From Siderastrea siderea (taxonomy: Eukaryota; Cnidaria; Anthozoa; Scleractinia; Rhizangiidae): a stretch of DNA of 64,000 bases. Shown here in pieces: positions 34,412 to 47,202 of this stretch. The stretch lies in the NCBI GenBank assembly GCA_964030785.1, contig OZ034968.1:59730899-59794898 (forward strand), given 5' to 3'. A model generated the notes under the pieces. It did not search any database. It was not told where the DNA came from and saw only the letters and a program-made list of their open reading frames with translations. Both the position numbers and the translations under genes were made by a program. Every line of letters starts with the position of its first letter. The first letter of the stretch is position 1.

Positions 34412-36117
34412 AGCCTGAGTATCAGGCCCTCAGAATGGGGAGGGCGAGGGGGAGGGGGAGGGCGAGGACGAGGGGGAGGGGGAGGGCGAGGGGGAGGGGG
34501 AGGGCGAGGGGGAGGTGGATAGGGGAAGAGAGCCTGACACAAAGCCATTGACTGGCTCATGTTCAACATCCAGAATCTGGATGTTACGCTGATTGGCCAA
34601 GAGACAAAGGGGGGCATCACGTGAGTCACGCCAGAGTCGGGAAATTTAGACACAATTTGAATTTTCTCTTGTGAAACCTTTGAAAGCCGCGTAGCCTTTT
34701 ACATAGTTTATTTGTAGCGGGCAAAAAACGGCTCGGTACAGTTTGTATTCGGCGGAGCAAAAATATGTGTAAGTTTAGCACCTTATGCAACAGACAATTT
34801 GCAACAGTCAAATTCAGTCAACAGTCAAATTCAATTCAAAACAGTCAAATTCAAACACCTTATGCAACAGTCAAATTCTTGATCAGTGATTATTTGATTA
34901 GTTTTGTTTAATGACTTTTTATTGTAATTATTGTTATTATATATTATCTTATGCTTTTGCAATACTGTAATGTTTTATGGTCATGCAAATAAAGCGCAAG
35001 TGTTGTTGTTGTTAGTATTTCAGCGTGTCCTGCAGAATTTCTCGTCAGTTTTGTAAGGTATATCTGCTTAAAATACCTGCCATTTCGGGTTAGTAAAAGC
35101 AATGGTATTTGCTTTTAAACTCCGTACAGTTGTGATTTACGCGATTTCAGAGCACAATGTTTTGCTTTACGCAGCATGTATTCTGTAAGTAAAAACCAGT
35201 CTCGACACTGTTTTTTTGGTATGTATCACGCCTTTGGTAGAAGCATAAATAAAATCCCCTTATGAGTTTTTGATACGATATGCAGTGTGTTTTGATGTAG
35301 GTTAATATAGCTTCATCGCTTAATGTAACAGTTTTTGACAACTGGGGAGTCTAGAAAAGCCCGATATTTGAAATATCATTAGCATATCGTTTGTTTACCA
35401 ATCAAGCGACTGGCTTCTTTGTGCCACTACAGAATATATGTAGCTAAATATAAGTTTACAAGCAAGACCGCGGTTTCGAATCTTATGATTCTCATCAGTT
35501 GTACCGTCACAGTCTTCTCAGGAGTTTTGGGGACGGCAGAAGGATTTTCCTCCGAGTTAACCGAGATCTCCACAAAGACAACTCGCAGTTCCTGGAATAG
35601 CCTGACTATCAGGCCCTACTTGTAGCTACTTGTATTAATTAACAGTTTACAACCATTCGAGCGTATTTCTTGCAAACAGATGCACGATAACCCAGGGACA
35701 GCAAATACTCCAATACTCTGCAACAACTTTCCCAATATGACTTGTTTTCCACCGAACACACGTGAAAATTATTTGTTAGATGTCTCTAAAAATAGGGATA
35801 CGGAAGCCGCACAAGAGCCGAATTTAGCGAATAAGTTTTCTCGGCAAATTCTGCACAATTTTCGCTCAGAACCCATGCGAACAATCGACAGAAAACATAC
35901 CAATCTTGGCTGTGACCTTCATTTCGCGAAGTACACACATGACAGTTTATTGACATGGCGTGCGACCGGAAATAATTCTGATTGGCTGCTTATCTAAGAG
36001 AAGCGTATCGTATTTCAAGGAGGCAGAAGGCTCAAAACCGGGCTGTTGTGTCAGGCTTTCCTTTCCCCTTCTCTCTCTCTCCTACCCCCCCCCCCCGGAA
36101 AGCCTGATACTCAGGCT
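34412..36117. mobile_element. Foldback-like element with G-rich minisatellite arm, 11-bp target duplication
   Basis: ATGAAAAGATT flanks both sides (34,401-34,411 and 36,118-36,128) and is single in B1 (12,889-12,899) and, with one change, B2 (28,194-28,204). The arms are AGCCTGAGTATCAGGC, then a G-rich tract, then AGAGAGCCTGACACAA (left) and its inverse complement (right). In the left arm the tract is a GGGAGGGCGAGG-type minisatellite (34,436-34,520). In the right arm it is a C run plus CTCTCT (36,068-36,096). The interior holds only short frames (e.g. 35,680-35,997) with no recognised domain. Confidence 0.8.
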
Positions 36118-39100
36118 ATGAAAAGATTTAAACAAAAACGGTTTTAAAGCCGTAATTAGTTGATTAAAGGGGCTGTCCTAGCAACAGAAATCGAAGTATA
36201 ACGCTCGAAGCTTTTCTTTTTTGACGCTTTTTTTTCTGTATTCGAAAGGAGCGTTTTTCTAAGAACCTCCATGGGGGTCCTCCATGCTACTGCCGTAAAA
36301 GGTATGTAGAAGAAGTTATATTTTTTGTCCAGAGGCCGCGATCGTTTTAGTCAGCACTGAGGAGATTCTGGTAGTCACTCCATGTATGGAGATCCTTGGT
36401 GCCGACCAAAAAGATTAATGAAACTTTTCATGAATCTTGAATCGTCCAAGCTAGATTTATTGAAATCGCCCGGTTGCAAGAACTTTGATCCGGTATAAAC
36501 GTTAACGAGTTTTCGGGAAAAAACACTATTTACTCACAGCAAGGTTTCTTTTAGCGATTAAAGAAAATAATTTAACATTATCGTCCTCCATAACAAAGAC
36601 CACTCTTGTTTAAAGTGCTAAACCTTCCTTCCAAAATAGAATATAAATTGGCTTTCAGATGTATCAATGACTGAATTTAATTGTGTCTTATATCACATAT
36701 TTCGTCACGTTAATCACGTTATAACGACCCTAGTTTCATACTTTGGAAGTCTCGAGCCTGTATTTTTTTTAATGAAATATGGCCTGATCCACAAGGACTC
36801 AGATCCATCCCGTAAATAAAGAAACAAACGGTATTACTGCATATCAACTAGAAAGAAGTGAAGTAAGGTGAAAAAATATCACCCCCAATGATGAAACAAA
36901 TACCATTTTGAAACTTTCCTTACGGAATGACAAGTACCATTTCATTTTATAACGGCAGTTTAGTGTTTTGATGGTTTGTTTGTAATTTTAAGGGACCAAA
37001 CGTTAACGGTCTCTGCCAAAACAACGTAACAACCATAGCCAATTCGAGAACAATCGATTTTTCGTGTCAGAGAGAAGAACATTAATTTGGAGGGCCTTTC
37101 TTGGCGATCTCTAACAATAGGCGAATATTTTAGATATTTTAACAGCTGTCCACTTTAAACACAAACCTTCAAGTTGGTCCATCCGTGAAGACTTCATGCA
37201 GCTAGCGCTCGCGACATTGAGATGCTAATACGGTGTTAGGGCAGGACAGACAGACTATTCTTTTCCTGATCATCGAAAGCTTCTTGGTTTCTCAGGCATC
37301 AAGCCATGACACACCTTTCAGATTGTCATCTATTTTACTACAGTGTTTTTCTTATACGAGACGGTTAACTATAAGCATACCACACAAATCATTTCACAGT
37401 TTCTAAGACACTGCATGGTAGCAAGGAAAACCAAACAGACTTTTATTATCTTTTCCTTGGTTTGCGGTGTAAAATTCTTGCGTCACCAAGTGTATAGTCG
37501 CAGCATGGCGAGAACAAGAAAGTATGCGGTGTAAGGTACTCAAAAATGAAAGACAAGGATGCTTTTTCATTAATTCTTGCTTAAGATTTGCGGGCAAACA
37601 GAAAGGAATGCATGCAAAGATAAGATTCCCGATCAGACAATTTGTTAGCGAAGTTAATCCAGTTCTTTTTTCACTGACAGGTGTAAAGCATTCAGTGTGA
37701 CATCATGATAAATAAACGGCGATCAGATATCAAACAGAAAAAAGAAAAGCTTCTTTCAACAATGACAACAGAAGAAAAGGATGTGTGTCTAGAGTCGAAC
37801 ACTCGTAAAGATGCCATAAAATGTTCACATTAAAAGGGCAAATTTGATCTCACACCAAATATTAAAATGCTTTTTAACTGGAGACGTTATTAAGAAGCTC
37901 ATGTTTCCCATAAGGCGACCTCGCTCGAAAAGCTAAATAACACTGAAGATATAGCACTGTTTATGTTTTCACCTATTGATTAAGTGCTATGTCCGACTTG
38001 TTAAGAAAACCCTGCCGAAGGACGAACTGTTATTGTGCAGCTATCTAGTCCAACTTTATTTTAACAGCAATGTTTTCACCTTAGTGGTATGACTGATAAA
38101 AAATATCGTAAGTTTCTTAGGGAAAAATAAGGGAAAAAAGAAACAAAGAAACAAACAGACAAACCAAGAAGACAACAAGGTAAAAACGCAGAAAAGTTGT
38201 GCTCAGAAGCTTTCATGTGGTCACACTTTAAAATTTCACCCAAAGAATCAAACGCTGGAACCACATTACTGGATTAAGTGGTTTGGTTACTGACTAGAGA
38301 TAATCAACACCTCGATCAGTCCCAATCTTGAGAAACTGATTCTCCTAACTAACTGTTACAGAGTACCTTCAATGACATTTACGAGAATTTGGCCGTTAAT
38401 CACAACAATATAATTGGATTTCCTTGATGATGAGTTTTTCTTCTCATCATCTGTGTGCTCAACAATGCATTAAGGCGGTAGCGAGAAAAAATTGTTGATA
38501 TAAATTGGATGCATGATAAAATCCGTCAAGAAAATAACCTCCTTGCTCAGCGGGTTCGTTTGCCACATGATTTTTTTTCTCACTTTTATGATGGAATTAT
38601 AAAGAACAGTTACCGCAACTTTGCTAGGAATTTAAATGTATAAATTCTGGGAAAATAAGCTAAGCTCAGTCTGGAAACAGTTTTCGACAGTCTAAAAGAC
38701 ATTCATACGCGTAGGATCTCTATGCAGGAAAAGTGAGAGTGGTTTGTGGAGCTAAAAAAAAATTAAAATTCATTAACCTAAAGCGCCAAGTATTTATAGC
38801 AACGCACTGTTCCTTTAGGTTTTGACAATTTCAGACATAAATTTAAAAAAAACCTTTGCGTACGTTATTTACATAAAAGGACTAATTTATCGGCAAGAAA
38901 ACTGTGGCAATGAATGAGACATTAACTGAAGAAACAGTTCACTGTCATTTGAGAAAATACTCTTATGCTTTTAACATAAAAAATAAATTTTAACTCAAAA
39001 GTAAAAGGCCTATAAGAATGTGGCAAATTTGAAAATTTAAAACACAACAGCTAGTTTATTTACCAACTGAAGTTGGTAAACTGAGAAAACTGTTCCAAAA

Positions 39101-39614
39101 AGTTCGCCCATTCGCACATAAAAAGCAAGCTATTGCAGATAATTTTGCCTCCGAAGCAATTCTTGCGGGGGCGTTTGCAGGGGCTTTAAAGATTTCAACC
39201 ACAGACTCAAAAGCTGAAGCTAAAAGCCAAATGATTTCATGTTTAACTCTACAAATGGATAGGATACGATTCGCTTACAAAATTGGTTAAATGAGCCTCC
39301 ATTTTCTTTTCTTCGTTGAAGAGACTGATATTTATATCGTATTTTTGTAGTAATTTTTATGTTTCGTTTTTTTTGTTTATCACCAACTGGAAGCTGCATC
39401 TGCTGATCACTATTAGCGGACACAAAACTCAACTCAACTCACCACAAAGGACCTACCTATTTAATGTCCACCAAACTTCTCAAGCTTTCCTCGACTTCTG
39501 TAATTTCTTCTTTTGGCACTCACAGTCATTCCTCATATGTTTCTTCAAGGGAAAAATTGTGATTGAAACTTGAGACCGAAAAGACTTTAAATTTTAAACT
39601 CTTCTTCTTTACAG

Positions 39615-39769
39615 GTGCAATTGAAATTTCTATGTCTTTTGAAAAGAGACAGCGGCGTAAGTTATCAAAGATTGTCTCTCACTTATATCAACCGAAGCTG
39701 CTTATAAACGGCCCAGTGAAAATCGGTTTTCTTAAGTGCCGCTGTCAATTAACGGAGAAGCACAGATGA
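39615..39769 (+). CDS. Candidate terminal exon, copy 3
   Basis: Counterpart of 16,316-16,449 after the same acceptor (CTTCTTCTTTACAG). The frame reads FEKRQRRKLSKIV…LKCRCQLTEKHR to TGA, a few residues longer than copy 1 because the TAA there is CAA here. Internal differences are synonymous. No upstream exon is identified. Confidence 0.3.
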
Positions 39770-40075
39770 CAGCGGATCCTCAACTGTGATCATTATGTAA
39801 AAGAAATTTGTTATAAGGACTGTTTTTAGCAAGTAGGCTTACAAACGCGCCATCTGAGAATACTCTTTCATACCGTAAAAGTTTTCCCTCACTAACAAAC
39901 AGGCAATAAAATTGATGTCAACTGAAGGTCAGGTTGCTGAGAGAAACAACCGTCTCTCATGCAAACTCTTGCGAAGTACACTAAATCATCTAAACGCTAA
40001 GCTTCCGAAAACTCACTGTAAATTAATATTTCAACGCACAAACGCACTAATCCTTTACGCTACCCACAACCTAAT

Positions 40076-40332
40076 GCGCCGATCAATTCGAAACTTCAAC
40101 ATCCCCCCCCCCGGGCATACCCCGGGCATTTGACTGTGCATCGTGCCCAGGGAGGGGGGAATTTGAACGTTGCGTTGAAAGGGTGGGGAATTTGAACCGG
40201 ATTTATCTCTTGTTCTGACGTAATACGCCCAAGCGTTTTTTCGGTTTTTGCAGGGTATGACGGATTTCCAAGATAGAATTTCACCTTTGTTAGTTAATAA
40301 CTCTTTCAAAAGAAGTTTGAAGGTGTCATTAA
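40076..40332. mobile_element. One-ended copy of the CTTCAACATCCCCC TIR family
   Basis: Present only in B3; B1 reads CCTAATCCTAAAG across the site (about 16,776). It is the inverse-complement match of about 46,960-47,192, the right half of the full element at 46,751-47,192. It keeps the terminal AACTTCAACATCCCCC and ends at AAGGTGTCATTA. A short AAT-type duplication is possible. Confidence 0.7.
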
Positions 40333-41219
40333 AATCCTAAAGAACAAAATACAATCCCTTTGCCCTAAGTTCTAAATGGTGTTTTGATTCAAAATTGACG
40401 GAAGTAGAAGTTTCATGATCAGAGGCTAAAAACGTTGTCAATAGACGCAACATCAACAGAAACACAATGAGAATCACGTATTCTCGTAAGTTGCACTGCT
40501 TCACATTAGCAGAAGCACGTTTTTTTTTATATGTACAAACTGAGTGCATACCCTTTATTAATTCACCACTTACTCGGCGTCTTTCTGTCTGAATAGCAAA
40601 AGGACCCTAAAGGTGGGTGGTTGCTTTTTTCCCTCCGCAGTGACAGAACCAACAATTGTATACATCAAAATATGCGTCGGTTTTCTTTTGTTCGCCTTTT
40701 AATTACCTCAATTGGTCATATGAGCACGTGAATTATAACAAATGCACTCATGTATTTTAAGTAAAGAGTGGGAGAAGTCCCGTAACGATTTTTGCATTGA
40801 AAACAAATGAAAACCGAGTAAACAAGCTCGGTATTTTTCAAATGGAAAATTTGAGTGTTTCGCATTGCTACTCCATTTTCAGACAAATCCTATAAATTAT
40901 TTTTTTCTTTTTTCATCTAAAAAAGAATAAATAAAAGAGAAGAAAAACGAAAAAAAAAACCAGAAACATTAGTGCGCATGCCAGTTTTAAATGAGAAACT
41001 AATCAAATGCGTGTTGCCCAAGAACATCTGCCTATTTAACGAGCTCGTTTGCCACAGAAAATAATCATTTCAATCTTCAATTCATCGGCAATTTCTTGAT
41101 TGTACTAGACGATTAAAATATATATTATTTTACAACTCTTTTTACCCATCAAATTATTTTAACATCACCGAACCCGATGACATATAATCATTTAAAGACT
41201 AAGAGAGAATTCATCTTAA

Positions 41220-44200
41220 TCGATATTTGCTTAACATCAATAACACACATTTGTCTGCAAAAAAGTTAGAATGATTGACTGAACAGGTGCAAAATAAATA
41301 TTGACAAGTTTTTAACGATAATTGAGGTAAGAATGCAAAGAAACTGCTGCGGTGCGATTGCTATTTTGCGTTATTTACCGTTTGTCAATTTCGTTGTGCC
41401 CAAAATAAACAAACGTATATAAGTAGCTGCAATTTCCGCACGAAAGCTAAAACACTCTCTGTTTTTAAATAAATATTTTTACATCGACCACGCTATCAGG
41501 AAAAGCTTTATAATAAATAAGGACGGTTGTTACAATGTTCGATTTTTTCGTTACGTTTTGTAAATTTAACCTGATCCAGCACAGACGAACAGTTGAATTC
41601 AGAAATCTGATATGGGAAGTGTCGTTCACCATTACGAGCGGTCTTACATTGCCGTAAAAAAAAAACAGGCCTCCATGAAGATGATCGGGAACGAGTTCGG
41701 ATTTGGCAAGCAGTGACTACTTTTCTCGTAGTAAACTAACAAAACTCTCGCCTGGAGCAGACTGGTTATGGAAACGTTGTCATAAATAACCAATATACTG
41801 AAATAGCTGTGTCGTTCAAGGTATTTATATCTTTGGAGAACTAGGAAACAGAATTCGACCATGATACATGGTCAGTGAAGTCTGTATAGTTTCTGAAAAC
41901 TTACTATGGCTTATGTGGTTATTGAGTTCGTCTAGAACAAGAAAAACTAAAGCTAAGCTCAATACTCTGAACAGTACTTACCACCTAAATTCGGCCTTGA
42001 TTTCCCTAGCTTTTTTGCTTCACTGCGATTTACGTCAAGAAGAAAAAAACACGATTAAAATCCAAGATTGAAATAAGTTGAAATCTTTTTTTTGCTCTCG
42101 CAGGTGCTAAACTCTGAATCTTTCACAAAAATGTTCAGCCCATATAGTGTAAATTGGCGGCGATTGTGCGTCACTCTTTAATCCCACAAAAACCCAACAG
42201 AAAACCTCTTATTTGAATGCCGCTGCCAATCAAGACAACAGTCCCATTGACAGCAGAGCTTGAATTGCATATATTACACAAAGGGCTTTCCGAGAAAGTT
42301 TGTATTTAACAGCTAGAATTATCCAGCAGGCGTATTAAAACTGTACGAAAAAAATCAACAGCATTCCAAATCTTCTCATTTTGAAGGAGATGCGATTATG
42401 CAAGGGCTGTCTGTCTTAACCAATCAATTGAATCTTCTTAAAATACCTCATTTTTAAAGCATTAGGACGCTGGAAGTTCTATATTTTCGGACTTAAATTA
42501 AGAGTTGTATTTCGATAGTTAATGGTTGATCGAGTAGGCGTTAAAACTGAAAAGATTGAATAGACTCTATTTTCTTTCTTCGTTCGCTACAATAGTGCCA
42601 TAACTGCCATTAGAAACCCAATATATTCTCATTTACGATTCTAAGGATGTAGACTTAGAGTTGACAGTTATATAAAAAAAACAGTAACTTCACTTTAGTC
42701 TCTATTGAATTTGCACGCATTTCCGGAAAAGTTCATTATTCTATATTGTGAGGAATAGGGTGTTGCTTAATTTATACTCACTGTCTGTTGCCCTTAGAGT
42801 TCGCTAACATTTCGTTTATTAAGTTTCTCAAGGACCCGTTAGAAAACCATATTTGTGAAAGGCTTTCTTGTTAAATATTTCTTTAATAAGCACTGAACAC
42901 ACGCTCCCGTGGTGCTGTTTATTTCCCTGCACAAAGTGGTTCTGTTAAGTATATGGATGAAATCCTGAAGTGTAACCATTCAAATGAAAGCTACCGAGCA
43001 GTACTTTCCTGAGGTGCTGTTTATTACGCTGCACAAAGTGGTTCTGTTAAGTATATGGATGAAATCCTTAAGTGTAACCATTCAAATGAAAGCTACCGAG
43101 CAGTACTTTCCTGTGGTGCTGTTTATTATGTTGTACAAGATGGTTCTAACTTTTGAGTCTGTGGATGATATCCTAAAGTGTAACCATTCAAATGATAGCT
43201 ACCGAGCAGTACTTTCCTGTGGTACTTTATAATGCTGTACAAGTTGTTTCTAACTTTTTTTCACCGTTCAAATAAAAGCTGCCATTTATTATGCTGTAAA
43301 CGGTGATTCTAACTTTTGAGTCTGTGGATGAAATCCTAAAGTGTGGCCATTCAAATGAAAGCTACTGAGCGGTACTTTCAAGCGGTGCCATTTATTATGC
43401 TATAAAATCAATGATGCGCGTAGCGCCAAGTTTGTTACAATCACCTCATTTCCAAAAAAGAGCGAGTGAAATACCAGTGTTTTATTAAATTCTCAGTTTC
43501 GATAACCTTTGCTGAATGTTTTCGCATAGCTTTTGACAGATCTTTTGCATCGCGGTGGAAACTTTTGAATGCTGCGGCACTTGACAAAGCATCCAGTTTC
43601 CTAATAAGGCAAAAAGCAGGGCTATTCGCTGATAACCTGTGTGCGGCCGGAACCAATCGGAAGGCTGGAAATTTTAATAACCGAGATTGACATTTAATAA
43701 CAGCTGATAGCCTGTTAGTAAGGAGCCAATCAGAGGGCGCGTTTACTTCTATTTAGGGTTCTCTATGTAACAAGAGTCATTAGCTTGGAAGCCTCGGGCA
43801 AAAGCACTGAAAATATACTCCAGGAAAAGATTGAAAACAAATCCTGCAAATATTCTTTAACGGGTTTGTGTTCATCTTTATCTGCCCCTTGGCGTACGTG
43901 TTTCCGAGACCGAGAATTATGGATCCACACATCAGATTCATTAAAATCCTTGAGATCTGAGATATAACGAACACGATCTTCAGTCTAGACGGCAATATAA
44001 TTATAATATGTAACTGGAATGTTTTGGCTTCTAATTGCCGTACGCTAAACCGAAGATTTTACGCAAAAATCAGGCACATTAGTTTTGAACAGATTCACTA
44101 AAATCATCCCCCCCCCCCCAAAAAAAAAGATGTTTAGGACCTTTGCAGTGTTTTAGCTCTTTTATGGGGCAGAAATCGTTCTACGTCAAAACATGGCGGA

Positions 44201-45383
44201 TCTGAGATCGATAACCAGATTCATCAAAAGCCCTTAGATTTGAGATATCAAAAAAGATCTTATTGACGAACAACATGATTATCATAATGCATATATGTAG
44301 AATGTTTTCGCTTCCTTTGCGTAAAAACAACATTTTACACCAAACAAAGTTCATTAGAATGAAAGATTCAACAAAAGCCCTGTGATCTGAGATATACAAA
44401 CAGGATCTTCTGGACGAACAACACATATAAAATATTATACAAGTGTTTTTTGCTGTTTCTAACGTTTCACGCCAAAAGTAACTCGTTATCGGCAAACAGT
44501 TTCACCTCACCAAGAGCCCCAAAATCTGACACAGATGTTTCAAAATTCCAAATATTACGACTCCTTGGCTTAATGAATAAGCTAATTTTACGGCTGTCTT
44601 GGAAGAAAATAACAACGGTAAAGACAACCGTAAAAAGACTGCGAAAAAGAAGCGGCAAAAAAACCTCTGCTAGCAGGATAAAAAAAAATTGAACTTAAAT
44701 TGAATTGACAAGGAATTAAGGGACAAAGAATCTCGACAAGGTATCAAATGTGGGCTGTTATGAAGTGTTCCACCGGTGCATACATGTTTGATATGCTTGC
44801 CGTGCGATAGACATTGAAAGCTAAAAACAGGCTCTCGAGCTAGAGATAAACAGATTGAGACGATCCTCTGGAAGGAAACAGCTAATAGGCTTTTTTTCGC
44901 CTGTTTATCGTGAGGAATACATTTTACGTCAAAATCAGGCTCTGCATCAGAGAATCTGAACAAGTTCACCAAAAAGTCTTGATATACTTAAAGTCGGTTC
45001 ACCAAAAGTCCCAAGATATGAGGCATTCAAAGGCGACCTCCTGCAGGTGTTTTCGCTAGTTTACCGAGCGGAAGAAATTTCACGCCAAAAAAAGGTTTAA
45101 CTGAGATAAACACTTACAGAATCACTACTGTAAATGCCACTAGATATAACAAATATACACAAAAGGTCCTCTAGAAGAAATACATAATTACGGAGTGCTT
45201 TTCGTTTTCAATTGTTTGCCGTGCGAATAATTCCTTTCTCGCCAAAATCATGCGATAAACAGATTTACAAAGTAATAGGTCCGAGAACTAAGATGTAAAA
45301 AAGGTTCTTCCGAATCGCTACTTAATCATTGTGGGGTATTTTTGCTTGTTTAACATGCAAAAAACGTTCAGTTTACTACCAAA
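41220..45383. repeat. Duplicated block C, copy 3
   Basis: Direct repeat of 22,651-27,768 without its two insertions. It includes the ~105-bp tandem array (42,880-43,410) and the degenerate ~130-160-bp array (43,960-45,383). It ends at TTTACTACCAAAT, after which sequence is unrelated to block B. No conserved gene is seen. Confidence 0.85.
42880..43410. repeat. Tandem repeat, ~102-106 bp units, C3
   Basis: About five units of the array described at 24,270-25,170. The starts of TGTAACCATTCAAATG at 42,971, 43,073 and 43,179 give the period. Long frames across it (e.g. 42,984-43,232) reflect the repeat, not a gene. Confidence 0.8.
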
Positions 45384-46422
45384 TCGCGGTCATTATAGAC
45401 TTAGTCTCAGATTTATCAGTTGCCCCGAGAGCTTTTCACTTACGAAGAAAGAACGCCGTTAATTGCAAAGGCTTTCCTAACTTAATTGAACCAACTGAGG
45501 AAAAAGAACAGACGCAATATCGTTATCACTATTTCGAGCTTGTTACTTATTGCAAGCCGGGCGGAACTTTTGCTCGATTGGCACTTGGAGGCCGGTATTG
45601 TTAGTTATATTACACGTCTCCTTGGTGCGTTTTTCGCTCGTGGTCTTTAGAATGAGGAAGAACAAGGTAATAATTTTTTTTAAAATAACACTGTTTACAT
45701 GTACATGTAGCGAAACGTAAGTTCTTGACATTTTCCTTTTCTTTCGTAAATAGTCGCGACACGTGCACTCTTATGGGCCGTAATGTAATGCTTTGAACAG
45801 TTCAAAACGAAGTCAGTTTTCGTGTCAGTTCTTATTAACAACAGTTCCTATTACCCTTTGATGTTAATCCGCCAGAAACAAACCATTTAAATCTGCATAA
45901 TCAATATTAAGACACAAATAACGAAACTTATGCCATTAGCCATACAAAAGTGCTTCTACTGAACAAAGAAATGACTTGAATATAATAAACTGTTTCAGGA
46001 AAGTGGCAGGCATAAACGAATACCCCGGATACTGTTCAGCGATAAATTAAAGCTTAGCTATTTTTAGCGATGCTGAAATTTAACGATCTGGAAGTTTTCG
46101 CGTTTAGCGAGCAACTTAGTTTAGCGATTGTCTCAAAGTAAATACTTAGTGTCGCGGCTCAACAGTTTGACAAAGTTAAAAAAATTCCTAACAAATAAGG
46201 CGCACACACACACACACACACAATAAAAAATAAAAAAAAAATAAAAAACAAACACGCTTCAAATTGTTGTTTTTATTTCAGTGTTGTGGAGATAGAGTTG
46301 AAGAAACCTTGGATTATTATTGGATGAGTGTGAATAAAAACAATACAAGGGGGCAGTTTTGGGATATTTAATTTTTCGGTAATTTTAACTCCTGCAATAC
46401 ACTCGTTAAACTGCTTCTTTCC
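45384..46422. other. Gene-free interval with CA microsatellite
   Basis: Sequence right of the duplicated blocks. A (CA)n tract lies at about 46,203-46,222, followed by A-rich sequence. The frame 45,329-45,604 crosses the block boundary and has no recognised domain. Confidence 0.45.
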
Positions 46423-46498
46423 TAATATCGTACCCAAATCTCTTGTGGACGAAGCTCGCCTTCGGTTTCGTCCACAAGAGGATCTGGGTACGAGATTA
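46423..46498. repeat. Foldback hairpin
   Basis: Arms of about 32 nt: TAAT(A/C)TCGTACCCA(A/G)AT…CTTGTGGACGAA, around the apical sequence GCTCGCCTTCGG. A MITE-like hairpin; the apical sequence resembles those at 19,115 and 26,120. Confidence 0.75.
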
Positions 46499-46750
46499 CC
46501 GGTACTTTTTCTTCCTGTAAAACCTGTAAACCCCTCCATTTACAAAATAAAGTCATTTTTGGCGAGTAGACGTCAATGCATAAAAGTAAGATATAAGTTA
46601 CGCAGTACATTGATCTCTGTTTTAATCACAAAGCCACAGGCCTCAATTGTGTCGTGTTTTTCATTGAAAAATGTTACGAAATGTTGCCCCGTCCCCCTTC
46701 TTTCTTGGGTGCCCTTACCCCCCCCCCCCTCGAAAAACTAAAGTATCAGT

Positions 46751-47192
46751 CAAATTGAAGCTTCAACATCCCCCCCGGGCAATCCCCCTGGCATTTGAAC
46801 TTTCGAAGATTGGCTTGTTCAAATTCCCTTCCCTCGGGGCAAAAAAGCTGCTCAAATGCCCTACCAATTAGTACTGAAATACCTCTTCTCAAAGACAAAT
46901 TTCGTCTCCAATCTAACACTGTTAACGCTTTCCAGAGAGAGATATCCCGTAATGACACCTTCAAACTTCTTTTAAAGAGTTATTGACTAACAAAGGCAAA
47001 ATTCTATCTTGTAAATCCGTCAAACCCTCCAAAAACCGAAGAAACTCACGGGCGTATTACCTCAGAACAAGAGATAAATCTGGTTCAAATTCCCCACCCT
47101 TCCAACGCAACGTTCAAATCCCCCCCTCCCCGGGCACGATACACAGACAAATGCCCGGGCTATGCCCGGGGGGATGTTGAAGCTTCAATTTG
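46751..47192. mobile_element. 442-bp TIR element
   Basis: Perfect terminal inverted repeats CAAATTGAAGCTTCAACATC followed by a C run and GGGCA at both ends. Flanks are ATCAGT and ATCTGT (5 of 6 match). A half copy is inserted in block B3 (40,076-40,332). No transposase; the short frames are repeat-derived. Confidence 0.8.
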
Positions 47193-47202
47193 ATCTGTAC
47201 AT

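Larger units (their letters stand above)
33966..41215. repeat. Duplicated block B, copy 3 (with insertions)
   Basis: Full-length block B, split by the foldback-like element 34,412-36,117 and a TIR half-element at 40,076-40,332. It runs into block C3 without the palindromic element, at the TTAA 41,216-41,219. The frames around 37,343-37,534 and 39,316-39,573 are not conserved between copies. Confidence 0.85.

Noticed and set aside
34265..34522. Gly/Arg-rich (RGG-like) frame
   Set aside because: Created by the G-rich minisatellite in a mobile element arm; it crosses the element boundary.
42984..43232. 82-codon ORF with internally repeated sequence
   Set aside because: Reflects the ~105-bp tandem repeat; not preserved in C1.
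46203..46222. CA tract considered as part of a larger satellite
   Set aside because: Simple microsatellite only; no higher-order structure.
46983..47180. 65-codon Lys/Arg-rich ORF, similar frame at 40,096-40,309 on the minus strand
   Set aside because: Both are translations of the same non-coding TIR element.
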